Assembly (NCBI RefSeq): GCF_010686765.1
Contig: NZ_JAAGWF010000018.1
Coordinates: 1-64,000 of the forward strand
DNA from: Geodermatophilus sabuli
GTDB taxonomy: Bacteria > Actinomycetota > Actinomycetes > Mycobacteriales > Geodermatophilaceae
Length of the DNA: 64,000 bases
Direction: 5' to 3'
Shown here: positions 44,450-54,341 of the stretch, piece after piece
How the letters are laid out: the number at the start of each line of letters is the position of its first letter
Position numbering within the stretch: position 1 is the first letter of the stretch
Notes under the pieces: generated by a model
What the model was told of the DNA's origin: nothing
The model's database searches: none
The model's input: the letters and a program-made list of their open reading frames with translations, nothing else
Program-made: the position numbers and the translations under genes

Positions 44450-44544
44450 GGCCGGACCCTAGGAGGGCGCGGCCGCACCGGCGAGGCGACCGGACCCGGC
44501 TCCCTCCGGTGCTCACCGGCGGCCTCTCGGCGTACCGTCCGCCC

Positions 44545-45780
<1,236 letters not shown>

Positions 45781-45827
45781 CCGGCCGCGCCCGGGCGGCG
45801 CCGGCGGTTCTGGGGCAGGCTCGCAGG

Positions 45828-45953
45828 ATGACGACGCCCGAGCCGGAGAGCCCTGAGCCCCGCGACATCGCCCTCGAGATGGCGACCCCCGAGCAGGCGG
45901 CCGACCTCGAGGGAGAGAGTGAGCCGGAGGACCGTCCCGCCTCCCCCTCCTGA
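45828..45953 (+). CDS. small acidic protein, 41 aa (tentative)
   Basis: A short frame with a Glu/Pro-rich, unstructured sequence (MTTPEPESPEPRDIALEMA, PEQAADLEGESEPEDRPA). The ATG is preceded by GCTCGCAGG, a weak ribosome site. Comparable acidic small proteins occur in this group of bacteria, but without a match it is tentative. Confidence 0.35.
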   Translation: MTTPEPESPEPRDIALEMATPEQAADLEGESEPEDRPASPS

Positions 45954-45991
45954 CAGCCATGGACCGCCCGCATGCTGGGTAGCGGGCCGTC

Positions 45992-46498
45992 ATGCGCAGC
46001 CGTGACCTCCTCCTGTACGCCTACGACCAGGTCCGCGAGACCCTCGCCGGCACCCTCGAGGGCCTCGCTCCCGACGCCCTGGAGCGTCGAGCCGCACCCG
46101 ACACCAACCCGATCGGCTGGCTGGTCTGGCACCTGCTCCGGGTGCAGGACGACCACGTCGCGGACGTCGCCGGCACCGAGCAGGTGTGGACGGCGCAGGG
46201 CTTCGCCGGCCGGTTCGCGCTGCCCCTGGACGACGCGGCCACCGGCTACGGCATGAGCAGCGAGGAGGTGGCCGCCGTCCGGGTGCCGTCGGCCGAGCTG
46301 CTGCTCGAGTACTCCGAGGCGGTGCACGCCCGGACGGCGGAGTTCCTGCGCGGCCTGTCCGACGACGACCTGGACCGGGTGGTCGACCGGCGGTGGGATC
46401 CGCCGGTCACCCTCGGCGTCCGCCTGGTCAGCGTGCTGTCCGACGACCTCCAGCACCTGGGGCAGGCCGCGTACCTGCGCGGGCTGCTCGGCGCCTGA
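45992..46498 (+). CDS. DinB-family (mycothiol transferase-like) protein
   Basis: A 168-residue four-helix protein of the DinB/DUF664 superfamily. The metal His residues are in NPIGWLVWHLLRVQDDHVAD and SDDLQHLGQAAYLRG (third His). In actinobacteria such proteins are often mycothiol-dependent transferases. It ends just before the minus-strand potassium channel gene. Start ATG 45992. Confidence 0.85.
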   Translation: MRSRDLLLYAYDQVRETLAGTLEGLAPDALERRAAPDTNPIGWLVWHLLRVQDDHVADVAGTEQVWTAQGFAGRFALPLDDAATGYGMSSEEVAAVRVPSAELLLEYSEAVHARTAEFLRGLSDDDLDRVVDRRWDPPVTLGVRLVSVLSDDLQHLGQAAYLRGLLGA

Positions 46499-46499
46499 G

Positions 46500-47531
46500 T
46501 CAGCGGCCGGCGGCCAGCCGCGCCGGTTCGATCCGGCGACCGGCGACGTAGTAGAGCGTCGTGCCGGTGGGGACCGGGGTGTCCCACGGCGGGCTGACCA
46601 CCAACCCGCCGTCGGAGCGGACGGCCAGCAGCGTGGCTCCGAACGACCGCCCGAACCAGGTCTGGCACTCGCCGAACGTGGCGTGCGGGAAGCCGGGGGG
46701 AACGCGGGTCGAGTACGTGTTGCCGTGCCCGCCGCTGGTCATCAGGTCGTTGTAGACCTGCGCGATCCCGGGGTCGTTGGCCTCCTCGGTCAGCAGGTAC
46801 GGCATGTGCCACTGGACCGCCTGCACGCCCTCGTGGACGTAGCGCAGGGTGCTCAGCCGGCCGAGGTCGCGCAGCGCGGCGACCAGGTGGATGCCCGGGT
46901 TGGCGTGCGTGACGGCCAGCGCGACCGCCAGCGTCTCGTTGTCGTCGCGGGCGTCGACGACCGCCGTCCGGGCGCGTCCCACGCAGGCGCGGGTCATCAC
47001 GTCCTCGGAGCCGAGGTCCCCGCGGACGAAGTGCACGGCAGGCAGCTCGGGGAGCGGGTCCTCCGGGACGTCGTCCCAGGCGCACAGCACCACCTGGACG
47101 CGCTCCTCGGCGGTCAGTTCCGCGACGATGCGCGCGGTGCGGCCCGGCGTGTAGCCGAGCAGGACGACGTGGTCGGCGAGGTCCAGCGTGACCAGTCCCC
47201 TCAGTCTCTTGCCCTTGACCGACTGCAGGGCGGCGGCCAGCGAGGTGAACAGCAGGGTGAGCGTGACGATGCCGCCGACGACCACGTAGAGGCCGACCAG
47301 CCGGCCGCCCGTCGACGTCGGGAAGACGTCGCCGTACCCCACCGTCGCGGACGTGATGACGAAGTACCACCAGTACGTGCCCGGCGCGGCGATCTCGCTG
47401 TCGGCCGGCTCCAGCAGGGCCATGGCCAGCCAGCTGGAGAGGAAGACGAAGACGGCGACCGCCAGGGGCAGCCGCCACCCACTGAGCCGCAGGCGGACCA
47501 CACGCAGCAGACGTGCGATGAGGAACGGCAC
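46500..47531 (-). CDS. potassium channel with regulatory RCK (TrkA-N) domain
   Basis: A 343-residue membrane protein with two membrane helices around the selectivity filter TSATVGYGDVFP (near residues 62-74), then a cytoplasmic RCK domain: DHVVLLGYTPGRTARIVAELT, FVRGDLGSEDVMTRACVGRA and DARDDNETLAVALA, a Rossmann fold binding nucleotide to gate the pore. The C-terminal half (about 250-343) resembles the TrkA-C part (VSPPWDTPVPTGTTLYYVAG). It is likely a K+ channel. The GTG starts of neighbours are distant, so it stands alone. Confidence 0.9.
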   Translation of the reverse strand: MPFLIARLLRVVRLRLSGWRLPLAVAVFVFLSSWLAMALLEPADSEIAAPGTYWWYFVITSATVGYGDVFPTSTGGRLVGLYVVVGGIVTLTLLFTSLAAALQSVKGKRLRGLVTLDLADHVVLLGYTPGRTARIVAELTAEERVQVVLCAWDDVPEDPLPELPAVHFVRGDLGSEDVMTRACVGRARTAVVDARDDNETLAVALAVTHANPGIHLVAALRDLGRLSTLRYVHEGVQAVQWHMPYLLTEEANDPGIAQVYNDLMTSGGHGNTYSTRVPPGFPHATFGECQTWFGRSFGATLLAVRSDGGLVVSPPWDTPVPTGTTLYYVAGRRIEPARLAAGR

Positions 47532-47635
47532 CCGACCTCCCTGACGGCGACCGGGGGACGGTAGCGCTCACCGCTCCGCCGGTCACCGCGGGGACCGACG
47601 GGCGGCGCGCCGAGTGCCGTCGTACCGTCCGCCGG

Positions 47636-48814
47636 GTGACCAGTCCCGACTTCTACGCCCTGGACGACCTCCTCGAGCCGGAGGAGATCGAGCTGCGCGA
47701 CCGGGTCCGCGCCTTCTGCGAGCGGGAGGTCACCCCACGGATCAACGACTACTGGGAGCGGGCGGAGTTCCCGTTCGAGCTGGTGCCGAAGATCGCCGAG
47801 CTGGGCATCTCCGGCGGGACGGTGCAGGGGTACGGCTCCCCCGGCATGAGCGCCGTCACGGCCGGGCTGGTGGCCGCCGAGTGGGCGCGCGCCGACGGCA
47901 GCATCGGCACCTTCTACGGCGTGCACAGCTTCCTGGCCATGCAGTCCATCGCGCTCCTGGGCGACGAGGAGCAACGCCGGCGGTGGCTCCCGGCCATGGC
48001 CCGCATGGAGAAGATCGGCGCGTTCGGCCTCACCGAGCCCCAGCACGGCTCGGACGCGGTGGCGCTGGAGACCCGGGCCCGGCGGGACGGCGACTCCTAC
48101 GTGCTGACGGGGGCGAAGAAGTGGATCGGCAACGGCTCCATCGCCGACCACGTGCTGGTCTGGGCGCGCGGCGAGGACGGTCAGGTGGGCGGATACGTCG
48201 TCGACAAGGGGACCCCGGGCTACCAGGCGACGGTGATGACGGGCAAGACGGCGCTGCGGGCGGTGTGGCAGGCGGAGATCACGCTGACCGACGTCCGGGT
48301 GCCGGTGGAGAACAAGCTGGCCAACTGCTCCTCGTTCCGGGACGTCTCCCAGGTGCTCGACCGGACCCGGTACACCGTCGCCTGGCGGGCACTGGGCCTG
48401 GCCACGGCGTCCTACGAACTGGCCCTCGCGCACGCGCTGCGCCGCGAGCAGTTCGGCCAGCCGATCGCCGGCTACCAGCTGGTCCAGGACAAGCTGGCCC
48501 GCATGCTGGCCGAGATCACCTCGATGCAGCTGATGTGCTGGCGACTGTCGAAGCTGGCCGACGCCGGCCGGATGACGGCGGCCATGGCCTCCCTGGCGAA
48601 GATGAACCACGCGGCCAAGGCCCGGGCGATCGTCGCCGACGCACGGGACATCCTGGGCGGCGACGGCATCCTGCTGCAGAACCACGTCGCGCGGCACCAC
48701 GCCGACATGGAGGCGGTGTTCACCTTCGAGGGCACCGACTCGGTGCAGGCCCTGATCGTCGGGCGGGAGATCACCGGGCTGTCCGCGATCAGCGGACGGC
48801 GCCCCCAGCAGTGA
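47636..48814 (+). CDS. acyl-CoA dehydrogenase
   Basis: A 392-residue flavoprotein that makes trans-2-enoyl-CoA from acyl-CoA. Seen are the N-terminal VRAFCEREVTPRIND, the mid-domain FGLTEPQHGSDAVA and TGAKKWIGNG, the electron-transfer region LARMLAEITSMQLMCWRLS, GGDGILLQNHVARHHAD and the catalytic Glu in FEGTDSVQALIVGREITG. The layout fits the glutaryl-CoA/long-chain branch, but substrate specificity is not fixed. GTG 47636 start. Confidence 0.93.
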   Translation: MTSPDFYALDDLLEPEEIELRDRVRAFCEREVTPRINDYWERAEFPFELVPKIAELGISGGTVQGYGSPGMSAVTAGLVAAEWARADGSIGTFYGVHSFLAMQSIALLGDEEQRRRWLPAMARMEKIGAFGLTEPQHGSDAVALETRARRDGDSYVLTGAKKWIGNGSIADHVLVWARGEDGQVGGYVVDKGTPGYQATVMTGKTALRAVWQAEITLTDVRVPVENKLANCSSFRDVSQVLDRTRYTVAWRALGLATASYELALAHALRREQFGQPIAGYQLVQDKLARMLAEITSMQLMCWRLSKLADAGRMTAAMASLAKMNHAAKARAIVADARDILGGDGILLQNHVARHHADMEAVFTFEGTDSVQALIVGREITGLSAISGRRPQQ

Positions 48815-48832
48815 CCGCGGTCGGCGAGCGCC

Positions 48833-49093
48833 TCAGCCGGCGCGGCTGAGCGGCTGGGCGACCGAGGTCAGCCGGCCACACTCGGGGCAGGCGGTGCGCC
48901 CGGCGCCGACCCGCTCCCACTTCTGCGATCCCCACACCTGCACGATGGCCCCGCACACGGCCAGCTCGACCTCCCCGTCCAGCTCGGCGGGCGGCCGGTG
49001 CGCCTCCACCGCGTGCCACGGGTGGCGCTGTTCGGTGGGCCTGCCCGGTGACCAGCGGTCCGGTCGGGCGAACCCCACGGCATAGGACTCCAC
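48833..49093 (-). CDS. hypothetical protein with putative zinc-ribbon, 86 aa
   Basis: A small protein from GTG 49093. The C-terminal half has a Cys pattern (AVCGAIVQVW ... TACPECGRLTS), which could bind zinc. Its N-terminal part has SYAVGFARPDRWSPG and HPWHAVEAHRP. The family is not recognised, though similar small proteins are known from actinobacteria. The start is uncertain because AGGGAGG nearly abuts it. Confidence 0.55.
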   Translation of the reverse strand: MESYAVGFARPDRWSPGRPTEQRHPWHAVEAHRPPAELDGEVELAVCGAIVQVWGSQKWERVGAGRTACPECGRLTSVAQPLSRAG

Positions 49094-49221
49094 GCCTCCC
49101 TTGTGCCCCAGTTCACAAGCCCGAAACAACCCGACCGGGCGAACCGGACGATGCCGGACCGGGGTGTGCCGCCCGCGCCGGGAGGGCACACCAGGGGTGC
49201 CCGTCGAGGATGGAGGCGACC

Positions 49222-49806
49222 GTGACCCAGACCGAGGACCAGCGTGACGTCGTGGACCTGCTCAGCGCCGATCACCGCGAGTTCGACCGCGTCTTCACCG
49301 AGCTCGAGACGCTGGTCGGGCAGACCGGCCCCGACGCCCTGCGGCGCAAGCGGGAGCTCGTGGACGAGGTGACCATCGGCATCGTCAAGCACTCCGTCGC
49401 CGAGGAGACGCAGGTCTACCCCCGGGTGGAGAAGCAGGTGGACGAGACGGAGGCCGAGCGCTCCAAGCACGAGCACGCCGAGGCCGAGGAGACAATGAAG
49501 CGGCTCGAACGCATGGACCCCGGCGACCCCGGCTTCGACACCGAGGTGCTGACCCTCGTCCGGGAGATCAGGGAGCACGTCGAGCACGAGGAGGGCCGGA
49601 TGTTCGCCGAACTGCGGGCCACCTTCGACCGGGACGAGCTGGTGCGGATGGCGGAGGCCGTGCAGCGGGTCAAGGCGATCGCACCGACCCGGGCGCACCC
49701 GATGACGCCCAACGAGGCCGGCGTCCGGACCGTGCTCGGCCCGGTCGCCAGCCTCCTCGACCACCTGCGCGACGCGGTCAGCGGGCGGGGGAAGACGGCC
49801 GGCTGA
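49222..49806 (+). CDS. hemerythrin HHE-domain protein
   Basis: A 194-residue protein with a hemerythrin-like domain (about 12-150) that binds a di-iron centre. The His/Glu ligands are visible in LLSADHREFDRVFTELE, IVKHSVAEETQVYPRVEK and SKHEHAEAEETMKRLE, and EIREHVEHEEGRMFAEL. Such proteins sense or scavenge O2, NO or oxidants. GGAGG five bases before supports GTG 49222; ATG 49210 is an alternative. Confidence 0.9.
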   Translation: MTQTEDQRDVVDLLSADHREFDRVFTELETLVGQTGPDALRRKRELVDEVTIGIVKHSVAEETQVYPRVEKQVDETEAERSKHEHAEAEETMKRLERMDPGDPGFDTEVLTLVREIREHVEHEEGRMFAELRATFDRDELVRMAEAVQRVKAIAPTRAHPMTPNEAGVRTVLGPVASLLDHLRDAVSGRGKTAG

Positions 49807-49867
49807 CGCGCCGGGCCGACCGGCCGCGCTACCGTCGGGGGGCGACGTCCGGGGAGGAGCAACGCCG

Positions 49868-50176
49868 GTGGAACCTGTCAGCCTGCTGGTCGGCGCGGCG
49901 CTGCTCGCGTTCGGTTTCCTGGGCGGCCGGCTGAGTCGTCGCCGGCCGAAGCCGCCCCCGGCGCCGCCGGCTCCGCTGTGCGGCTGCGGGCACACGCTCA
50001 GCCAGCACGACACCGAGACCAACACCTGCTACGCCGAACTGCGACGGGACACCTACGACAAGCGCGGCCGCTGGTCGGGGCACGCCTGGGTGCCCTGCAC
50101 CTGCCGCCAATACGTCGGTCCCCGCCCGATCGACGAGGTGTTCATGCCGCGCCTGCTGCCGCCGGCCACCGACTGA
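49868..50176 (+). CDS. small membrane-anchored Cys-rich protein, 102 aa
   Basis: One N-terminal membrane helix (SLLVGAALLAFGFLGGRLS) with an Arg/Pro-rich linker is followed by a Cys/His cluster: LCGCGHTLSQHDTETNTCYAE and WVPCTCRQYVGP, seven residues suited to metal binding. The function is unknown. GTG start 49868, 5 bases past GGAGGAGC...CC. It is convergent with the MarR gene. Confidence 0.65.
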   Translation: MEPVSLLVGAALLAFGFLGGRLSRRRPKPPPAPPAPLCGCGHTLSQHDTETNTCYAELRRDTYDKRGRWSGHAWVPCTCRQYVGPRPIDEVFMPRLLPPATD

Positions 50177-50185
50177 GCGAGGCGG

Positions 50186-50635
50186 TCAGTCCCCCGGCTG
50201 GACGGCGGCCAGTGCCGTGACCAGCGCCTGCACCCGCTCGGCGCCCAGCGTCGCGGCGAACGCCGACTCGTGGGCCCGGACCAGGCCCTCCAGCCGCAGG
50301 AGCCGGCTCCGCCCGCGCGCCGAGAGGTGGACGCGGACCCGCCGTCCGTCCCCCGGGTCGGGCAGCCGGTAGGCAGCCGCGGTGTCGACCAGCCCGTCGA
50401 CCAGCCGCGTCACCGTCGGCGCCGGAAGGGAGAGCGCAGCGCCCAGCTCCCCCATCGACCGCCCGGGGCTGGCCGCCAGGCAGCGCATCACCCGGTAGCC
50501 GTCCAGCGTGGCGCCGTCCTCGGCGAGCACCGCTCCGACACCGCGCGCGACCCGCCGCTGGGCGACGGTCAGCAGCTCCACCAGGGTGACGTCGGGAACC
50601 GCCGCCACCCGGTCTGCCTGCTGCTCGACAGCCAT
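50186..50635 (-). CDS. MarR-family transcriptional regulator
   Basis: A 149-residue winged-helix dimeric regulator. Central wHTH residues are MGELGAALSLPAPTVTRLVD, GLVDTAAAYRLPDPGDGRRVRV (wing), and a C-terminal helix for dimerisation. The divergent arrangement against the amide-binding protein gene suggests it controls the amide operon. Its inducer is unknown. Confidence 0.88.
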   Translation of the reverse strand: MAVEQQADRVAAVPDVTLVELLTVAQRRVARGVGAVLAEDGATLDGYRVMRCLAASPGRSMGELGAALSLPAPTVTRLVDGLVDTAAAYRLPDPGDGRRVRVHLSARGRSRLLRLEGLVRAHESAFAATLGAERVQALVTALAAVQPGD

Positions 50636-50655
50636 GGCCGCACCATACTCAGCGG

Positions 50656-51699
50656 GTGCCCGACCCGACCGGTCCCGTGGAGGGGTGGGCGGCCGCCCTC
50701 ACCCCCCGCCGCCCGGACGTCGTCCGGATCGGCCTGGCCGTGCCGCTCTCCGGCCCCCTGGCACTGACCGCTCCGTCGGCCCTGGACCTCGCCGCGCTCG
50801 CGGCCGACGAGACCAACACCGGGGGCGGGGTCCGGGGGCGGGCCGTGGAGCTGGTGACCATCGACTCCGGCCGGCCGCCGGCGGTGGTCGCCGCGGAGGC
50901 CGCCGCCCTGCACGAGGCGGGCGCCTTCGACGTCCTCGTCGGCTACCACACCAGCGACGTCCACCGTGCGCTCGAGACGGCCCTCGCCGGCCGGGTGCGC
51001 TACGTCTTCACCCCGCCGCACGAGGGCGGCGGACGACGCCCCGGCGTCCTGCGCACCGGCCCGTCCCCGCGGCACCAGCACGCCGCCGCCCTCGCCTGGC
51101 TGGTCGGCCACCGCCACGCCCGGCGCTGGGTGCTGGTCGGCAACGACTACGTCTGGCCGCAGGCGGTGCACCGCGCCGCCGCGTCGGTCCTGCACGGGCT
51201 GGGCGCGGAGGTCGTCGGCGAGATGCTCGTGCCGTTCGGTCCGAGCGACCCCGGCCGGATGCTGGACCTGGTGCGGCGCTCCCGTGCGGACGCCGTCCTG
51301 CTGAGCCTGGTGGGCCGGGACCTGGTGGCGTTCAACCGCGAGTTCGCCCGTGCGGGCCTGGACCGCCGGGTGGCGCGGCTGTCCGGCGCGCTGGAGGAGA
51401 ACGGCCTGTACGCGATCGGCGGGGACCGGACCGGGGAGCTGTTCGCCAGCATGCCGTCCTTCGCCGCGCTCGACGGCGCCGCCGACGAGAGCCAACTGGC
51501 CCTCCAGGAGCGGCACGCGCGGCGCGCCGGGCCGACGGCGCCGGTGGTGTGCGCCTACGCCCGCGGGGTCTACGACGGGGTCCGCCTGGCCGCCACCCTC
51601 ACCGGCCCCGGCCGCGGCCGCGTGGCCCGGCCGGCGGCGCAACCACCACGCCTCGCGCGAGCCGACGGACTGGCCTTCCACGAGGTGCCCACCGCCTGA
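50656..51699 (+). CDS. AmiC-like amide-sensing binding protein
   Basis: A 347-residue periplasmic-binding-type I protein (Peripla_BP_6, branched-chain amino acid/amide binding). Motifs are IGLAVPLSGPLALTAPSAL, DSGRPPAVVAAEAAAL, VLVGNDYVWPQAVHRA, PFGPSDPGRMLDLVRRSRAD and a C-terminal AYARGVYDGVRLAA. It lacks a signal peptide and lipobox, so it is cytoplasmic, as is AmiC of Pseudomonas, which reports amides. It is divergent from MarR by 20 bases and upstream of a permease and formamidase gene. Confidence 0.83.
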   Translation: MPDPTGPVEGWAAALTPRRPDVVRIGLAVPLSGPLALTAPSALDLAALAADETNTGGGVRGRAVELVTIDSGRPPAVVAAEAAALHEAGAFDVLVGYHTSDVHRALETALAGRVRYVFTPPHEGGGRRPGVLRTGPSPRHQHAAALAWLVGHRHARRWVLVGNDYVWPQAVHRAAASVLHGLGAEVVGEMLVPFGPSDPGRMLDLVRRSRADAVLLSLVGRDLVAFNREFARAGLDRRVARLSGALEENGLYAIGGDRTGELFASMPSFAALDGAADESQLALQERHARRAGPTAPVVCAYARGVYDGVRLAATLTGPGRGRVARPAAQPPRLARADGLAFHEVPTA

Positions 51700-51704
51700 C
51701 GGCA

Positions 51705-51738
51705 TTTGCTTCCATCTGGAAACACCGCGGCCTACTCT
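51705..51738 (+). promoter_or_regulatory. candidate promoter/operator of the permease-formamidase operon
   Basis: TTCCATCTGGAA (51710-51721) is an exact inverted repeat with 5-bp arms. It overlaps a possible -35 (TTCCAT) with TACTCT 17 bases on as -10, 40 bases before the permease start. Its AT-richness stands out. A regulator bound there is inferred. Confidence 0.45.
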
Positions 51739-51778
51739 CTCCCCGCCCGGCCCGCGAGCCGGAGGAAGAGGAGTGGCC

Positions 51779-53215
51779 GTGAGCGACCCCCGTACCACCC
51801 ACAGCACGACCGGTGACCCCGGCGGTCCCGTCCACGCGACCGGCGACCCGGGCGTGGAGGAGTTCGGCTACCGCCAGGAGCTCAAGCGGTCGCTGACCTT
51901 CACCGATCTGCTGGTCTACGGCCTGATCTTCATGGTCCCGATCGCGCCGTTCGGCATCTTCGGCGGCGTCTTCCAGGCCTCCGGGGGCATGGTGGCGCTG
52001 GCCTACGCCGTCGGCGGGCTGGCGATGGCCTTCACCGCGGCGTCCTACTCGCAGATGTCGCGGGCGTTCCCGATGGCCGGGTCGGTCTACACCTACGCCG
52101 GCCGCGGCATCGCCCAGCCGGTCGGCTTCATCGCCGGCTGGATGATCCTGCTCGACTACGTGCTGGTGCCCGCACTGCTCTACCTCATCGCCGCGATCGC
52201 GATGAACTCGATCGTCACCTCGGTGCCGGTCCTCGTCTGGCTGATCGCCTTCGTCGTCCTCAACACCGTCGTCAACTACTTCGGCATCGAGTTCACCGCG
52301 CGGGTGAACAAGGTCATGCTGGTCGCCGAGCTGATCGTGCTCGCCATCTTCCTGGTCATCGGCGTGGTGGCGCTGGCCTCCGGGGAGGGCCGCGGCTTCG
52401 ACTTCTCGCCGATCTACGACGCTGACACCTTCTCGCTGGAGCTCGTCTTCGGCGCCGTCTCCATCGCGGTGCTGAGCTTCCTCGGGTTCGACGGGATCTC
52501 GACCCTCGCCGAGGAGAACCGGGACTCGGCCCGCTCGATCGGCAAGGCCATGATCGCCGCGCTGGCGCTGGCCGGGACGCTGTTCATCGTCCAGACCTGG
52601 ATCGCCGCCCTGCTGGTGCCCGACCCGGACACCCTCATCGCCGAGGGCGACGCCGCCGGGACGGCGTTCTACGACGCGGCGGCGGTCGCCGGCGGGGAGT
52701 GGCTCTCCACGCTCACCGCGGTGGCCACGGCGGTGGCGTGGGGCTTCGCCAACTCGCTGGTGGCCCAGGCGGCCACCTCCCGGCTGCTGTTCGCCATGGC
52801 CCGTGACCGCCAGCTGCCCGGCTTCCTCGCCCAGGTGCACCCGGTCCGTCGGGTCCCGGTCAACGCCACCTTCCTGGTCGCCCTCGTCTCGCTGGTGCTC
52901 GGCTGGTACATGACCACCCGAGACGACGGCATCACGTTGCTGTCCACCCTGGTGAACTTCGGCGCCCTGTCGGCCTTCCTCCTGCTGCACGTCTCCGTCG
53001 TCGTGCACTACGTGGTGCGCCGGAAGAGCCGGAACTGGTGGCTGCACCTCGTCGTCCCGGTGCTCGGGTTCGCGATCCTGGCCTACGTCGTCTACAACGC
53101 CGACGTCGCCGCCCAGGAGCTCGGCTTCGTGTGGCTGGGGATCGGCGTGCTCCTGCTGGCCTTCCTGGTGGCCACGGGCCGCAAGCCGGAGCTGCGCGGC
53201 GAGGAGCGACCGTGA
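51779..53215 (+). CDS. APC-family permease
   Basis: A 478-residue membrane transporter with 12 predicted helices of the amino acid-polyamine-organocation superfamily. Landmarks: LLVYGLIFMVPIAPFGIFGG, FPMAGSVYTYAGRGIAQPVG, GFDGISTLAEENRDSARSIG and MARDRQLPGFLAQVHPVRRV. In this setting it probably imports an amide, amine or urea-like compound for the formamidase. GTG 51779 follows GAGGAG; GTG 51773 is an alternative. Its stop overlaps the next gene's GTG. Confidence 0.9.
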   Translation: MSDPRTTHSTTGDPGGPVHATGDPGVEEFGYRQELKRSLTFTDLLVYGLIFMVPIAPFGIFGGVFQASGGMVALAYAVGGLAMAFTAASYSQMSRAFPMAGSVYTYAGRGIAQPVGFIAGWMILLDYVLVPALLYLIAAIAMNSIVTSVPVLVWLIAFVVLNTVVNYFGIEFTARVNKVMLVAELIVLAIFLVIGVVALASGEGRGFDFSPIYDADTFSLELVFGAVSIAVLSFLGFDGISTLAEENRDSARSIGKAMIAALALAGTLFIVQTWIAALLVPDPDTLIAEGDAAGTAFYDAAAVAGGEWLSTLTAVATAVAWGFANSLVAQAATSRLLFAMARDRQLPGFLAQVHPVRRVPVNATFLVALVSLVLGWYMTTRDDGITLLSTLVNFGALSAFLLLHVSVVVHYVVRRKSRNWWLHLVVPVLGFAILAYVVYNADVAAQELGFVWLGIGVLLLAFLVATGRKPELRGEERP

Positions 53216-54234
53216 CGGCGTCCCTCGAGGTCGTCACCCTGGAGCCGGCGGCCGACCAGCTGCGGTACACCTTCGGTGGCGGCGAGCCGCTGCTCACCGT
53301 GGCGCCCGGCACGGTCGTGGAGCTGACCACGGAGGACTGCTTCGGCGGTGCGGTGCGGGGCGTCGACGACCTGCCCAGCCGGGTGTGCGAGTTCCCCTAC
53401 CTCAACCCGGTCACCGGGCCGATCGCCGTCGAGGGCGCCGAGCCCGGGGACACCCTCGCCGTGCACCTCGTGGAGATGGCACCGGTGCGTGACTGGGCGG
53501 TGTCGACGACGTTCCCGCACTTCGGCGCGCTGACCACCACGCACTCGACCGCGATGCTGCACGAGGCGCTCGAGGAGCTGGTCTGGGTCTACGAGGTGGA
53601 CCGGGAGCGGGGCACCTGCCTGTTCCGGCCGCGTCGGGGCGGCCCCGAGGTGGAGCTCCCGCTCGACCCGATGCACGGCACCATCGGCGTCGCGCCGGCC
53701 GGCGGGGAGGTGTTCGCCAGCATCACCCCCGGCGCGCACGGCGGGAACATGGACACCCCCGAGGCCCGGGCCGGGACGACGCTGTACTTCGGCGTCAACG
53801 TCGCGGGCGGGCAGCTCTCCCTGGGTGACGGGCACTGCCGTCAGGGCGAGGGCGAGGTCTGCGGCACCGCCGTCGAGGCCGCGATGCGCACGGTCGTCGT
53901 CGTCGACCTGGTCAAGGGCGGAGCACCGGCCTGGCCGCGGCTGGAGAGCGACGAGTTCCTCATGTCCACGGGCTCGGTCCGGCCGCTGGAGGACGCCTTC
54001 CGCGTCAGCCAGCACGACCTGGTGACCTGGGCGGCGCAGCTGACCGGCTGGGACCCGCTCGACGCCTACCAGCTGGTCAGCCAGGCCGGGCTGGCGCCGG
54101 CGGGCAACGTCGTCGACACGAACTACACGATGGTCGCCAAGCTGCCCAAGCGGTACCTCGGCGGCGCCGTCGCCGTCGACGGGGTGCACGACCGGCTGCG
54201 GGAGACCGCCGCCGCCTATCTCGGCTCGCGCTGA
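53212..54234 (+). CDS. fmdA: acetamidase/formamidase
   Basis: A 340-residue amidase of the FmdA_AmdA family, hydrolysing formamide or acetamide to ammonia and formate/acetate. Family residues are visible in VELTTEDCFGGAVRGVDDLPS, PGDTLAVHLVEM, PLDPMHGTIGVAP, TPGAHGGNMDTPE, VNVAGGQLSLGDGHCRQGEGE, and YQLVSQAGL. The GTGA overlap with the permease gene couples them. A stem-loop just past the stop ends the operon. Confidence 0.93.
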   Translation: MTASLEVVTLEPAADQLRYTFGGGEPLLTVAPGTVVELTTEDCFGGAVRGVDDLPSRVCEFPYLNPVTGPIAVEGAEPGDTLAVHLVEMAPVRDWAVSTTFPHFGALTTTHSTAMLHEALEELVWVYEVDRERGTCLFRPRRGGPEVELPLDPMHGTIGVAPAGGEVFASITPGAHGGNMDTPEARAGTTLYFGVNVAGGQLSLGDGHCRQGEGEVCGTAVEAAMRTVVVVDLVKGGAPAWPRLESDEFLMSTGSVRPLEDAFRVSQHDLVTWAAQLTGWDPLDAYQLVSQAGLAPAGNVVDTNYTMVAKLPKRYLGGAVAVDGVHDRLRETAAAYLGSR

Positions 54235-54236
54235 GG

Positions 54237-54266
54237 CCCGGCGGGGAGCTCCGGCTCCCCGCCGGG
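54237..54266 (+). terminator. terminator hairpin after the formamidase
   Basis: A 13-bp stem, CCCGGCGGGGAGC with its complement, around TCCG, two bases after the stop codon. No T-tract, as usual in this genome. Confidence 0.8.
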
Positions 54267-54341
54267 TGCGTCGGGTCGCGGTACGTGGACACCGTCCGCG
54301 CCGCCGTCCCGAGGGGGCCCGGGCCGGTGCACCCTGGGTGC

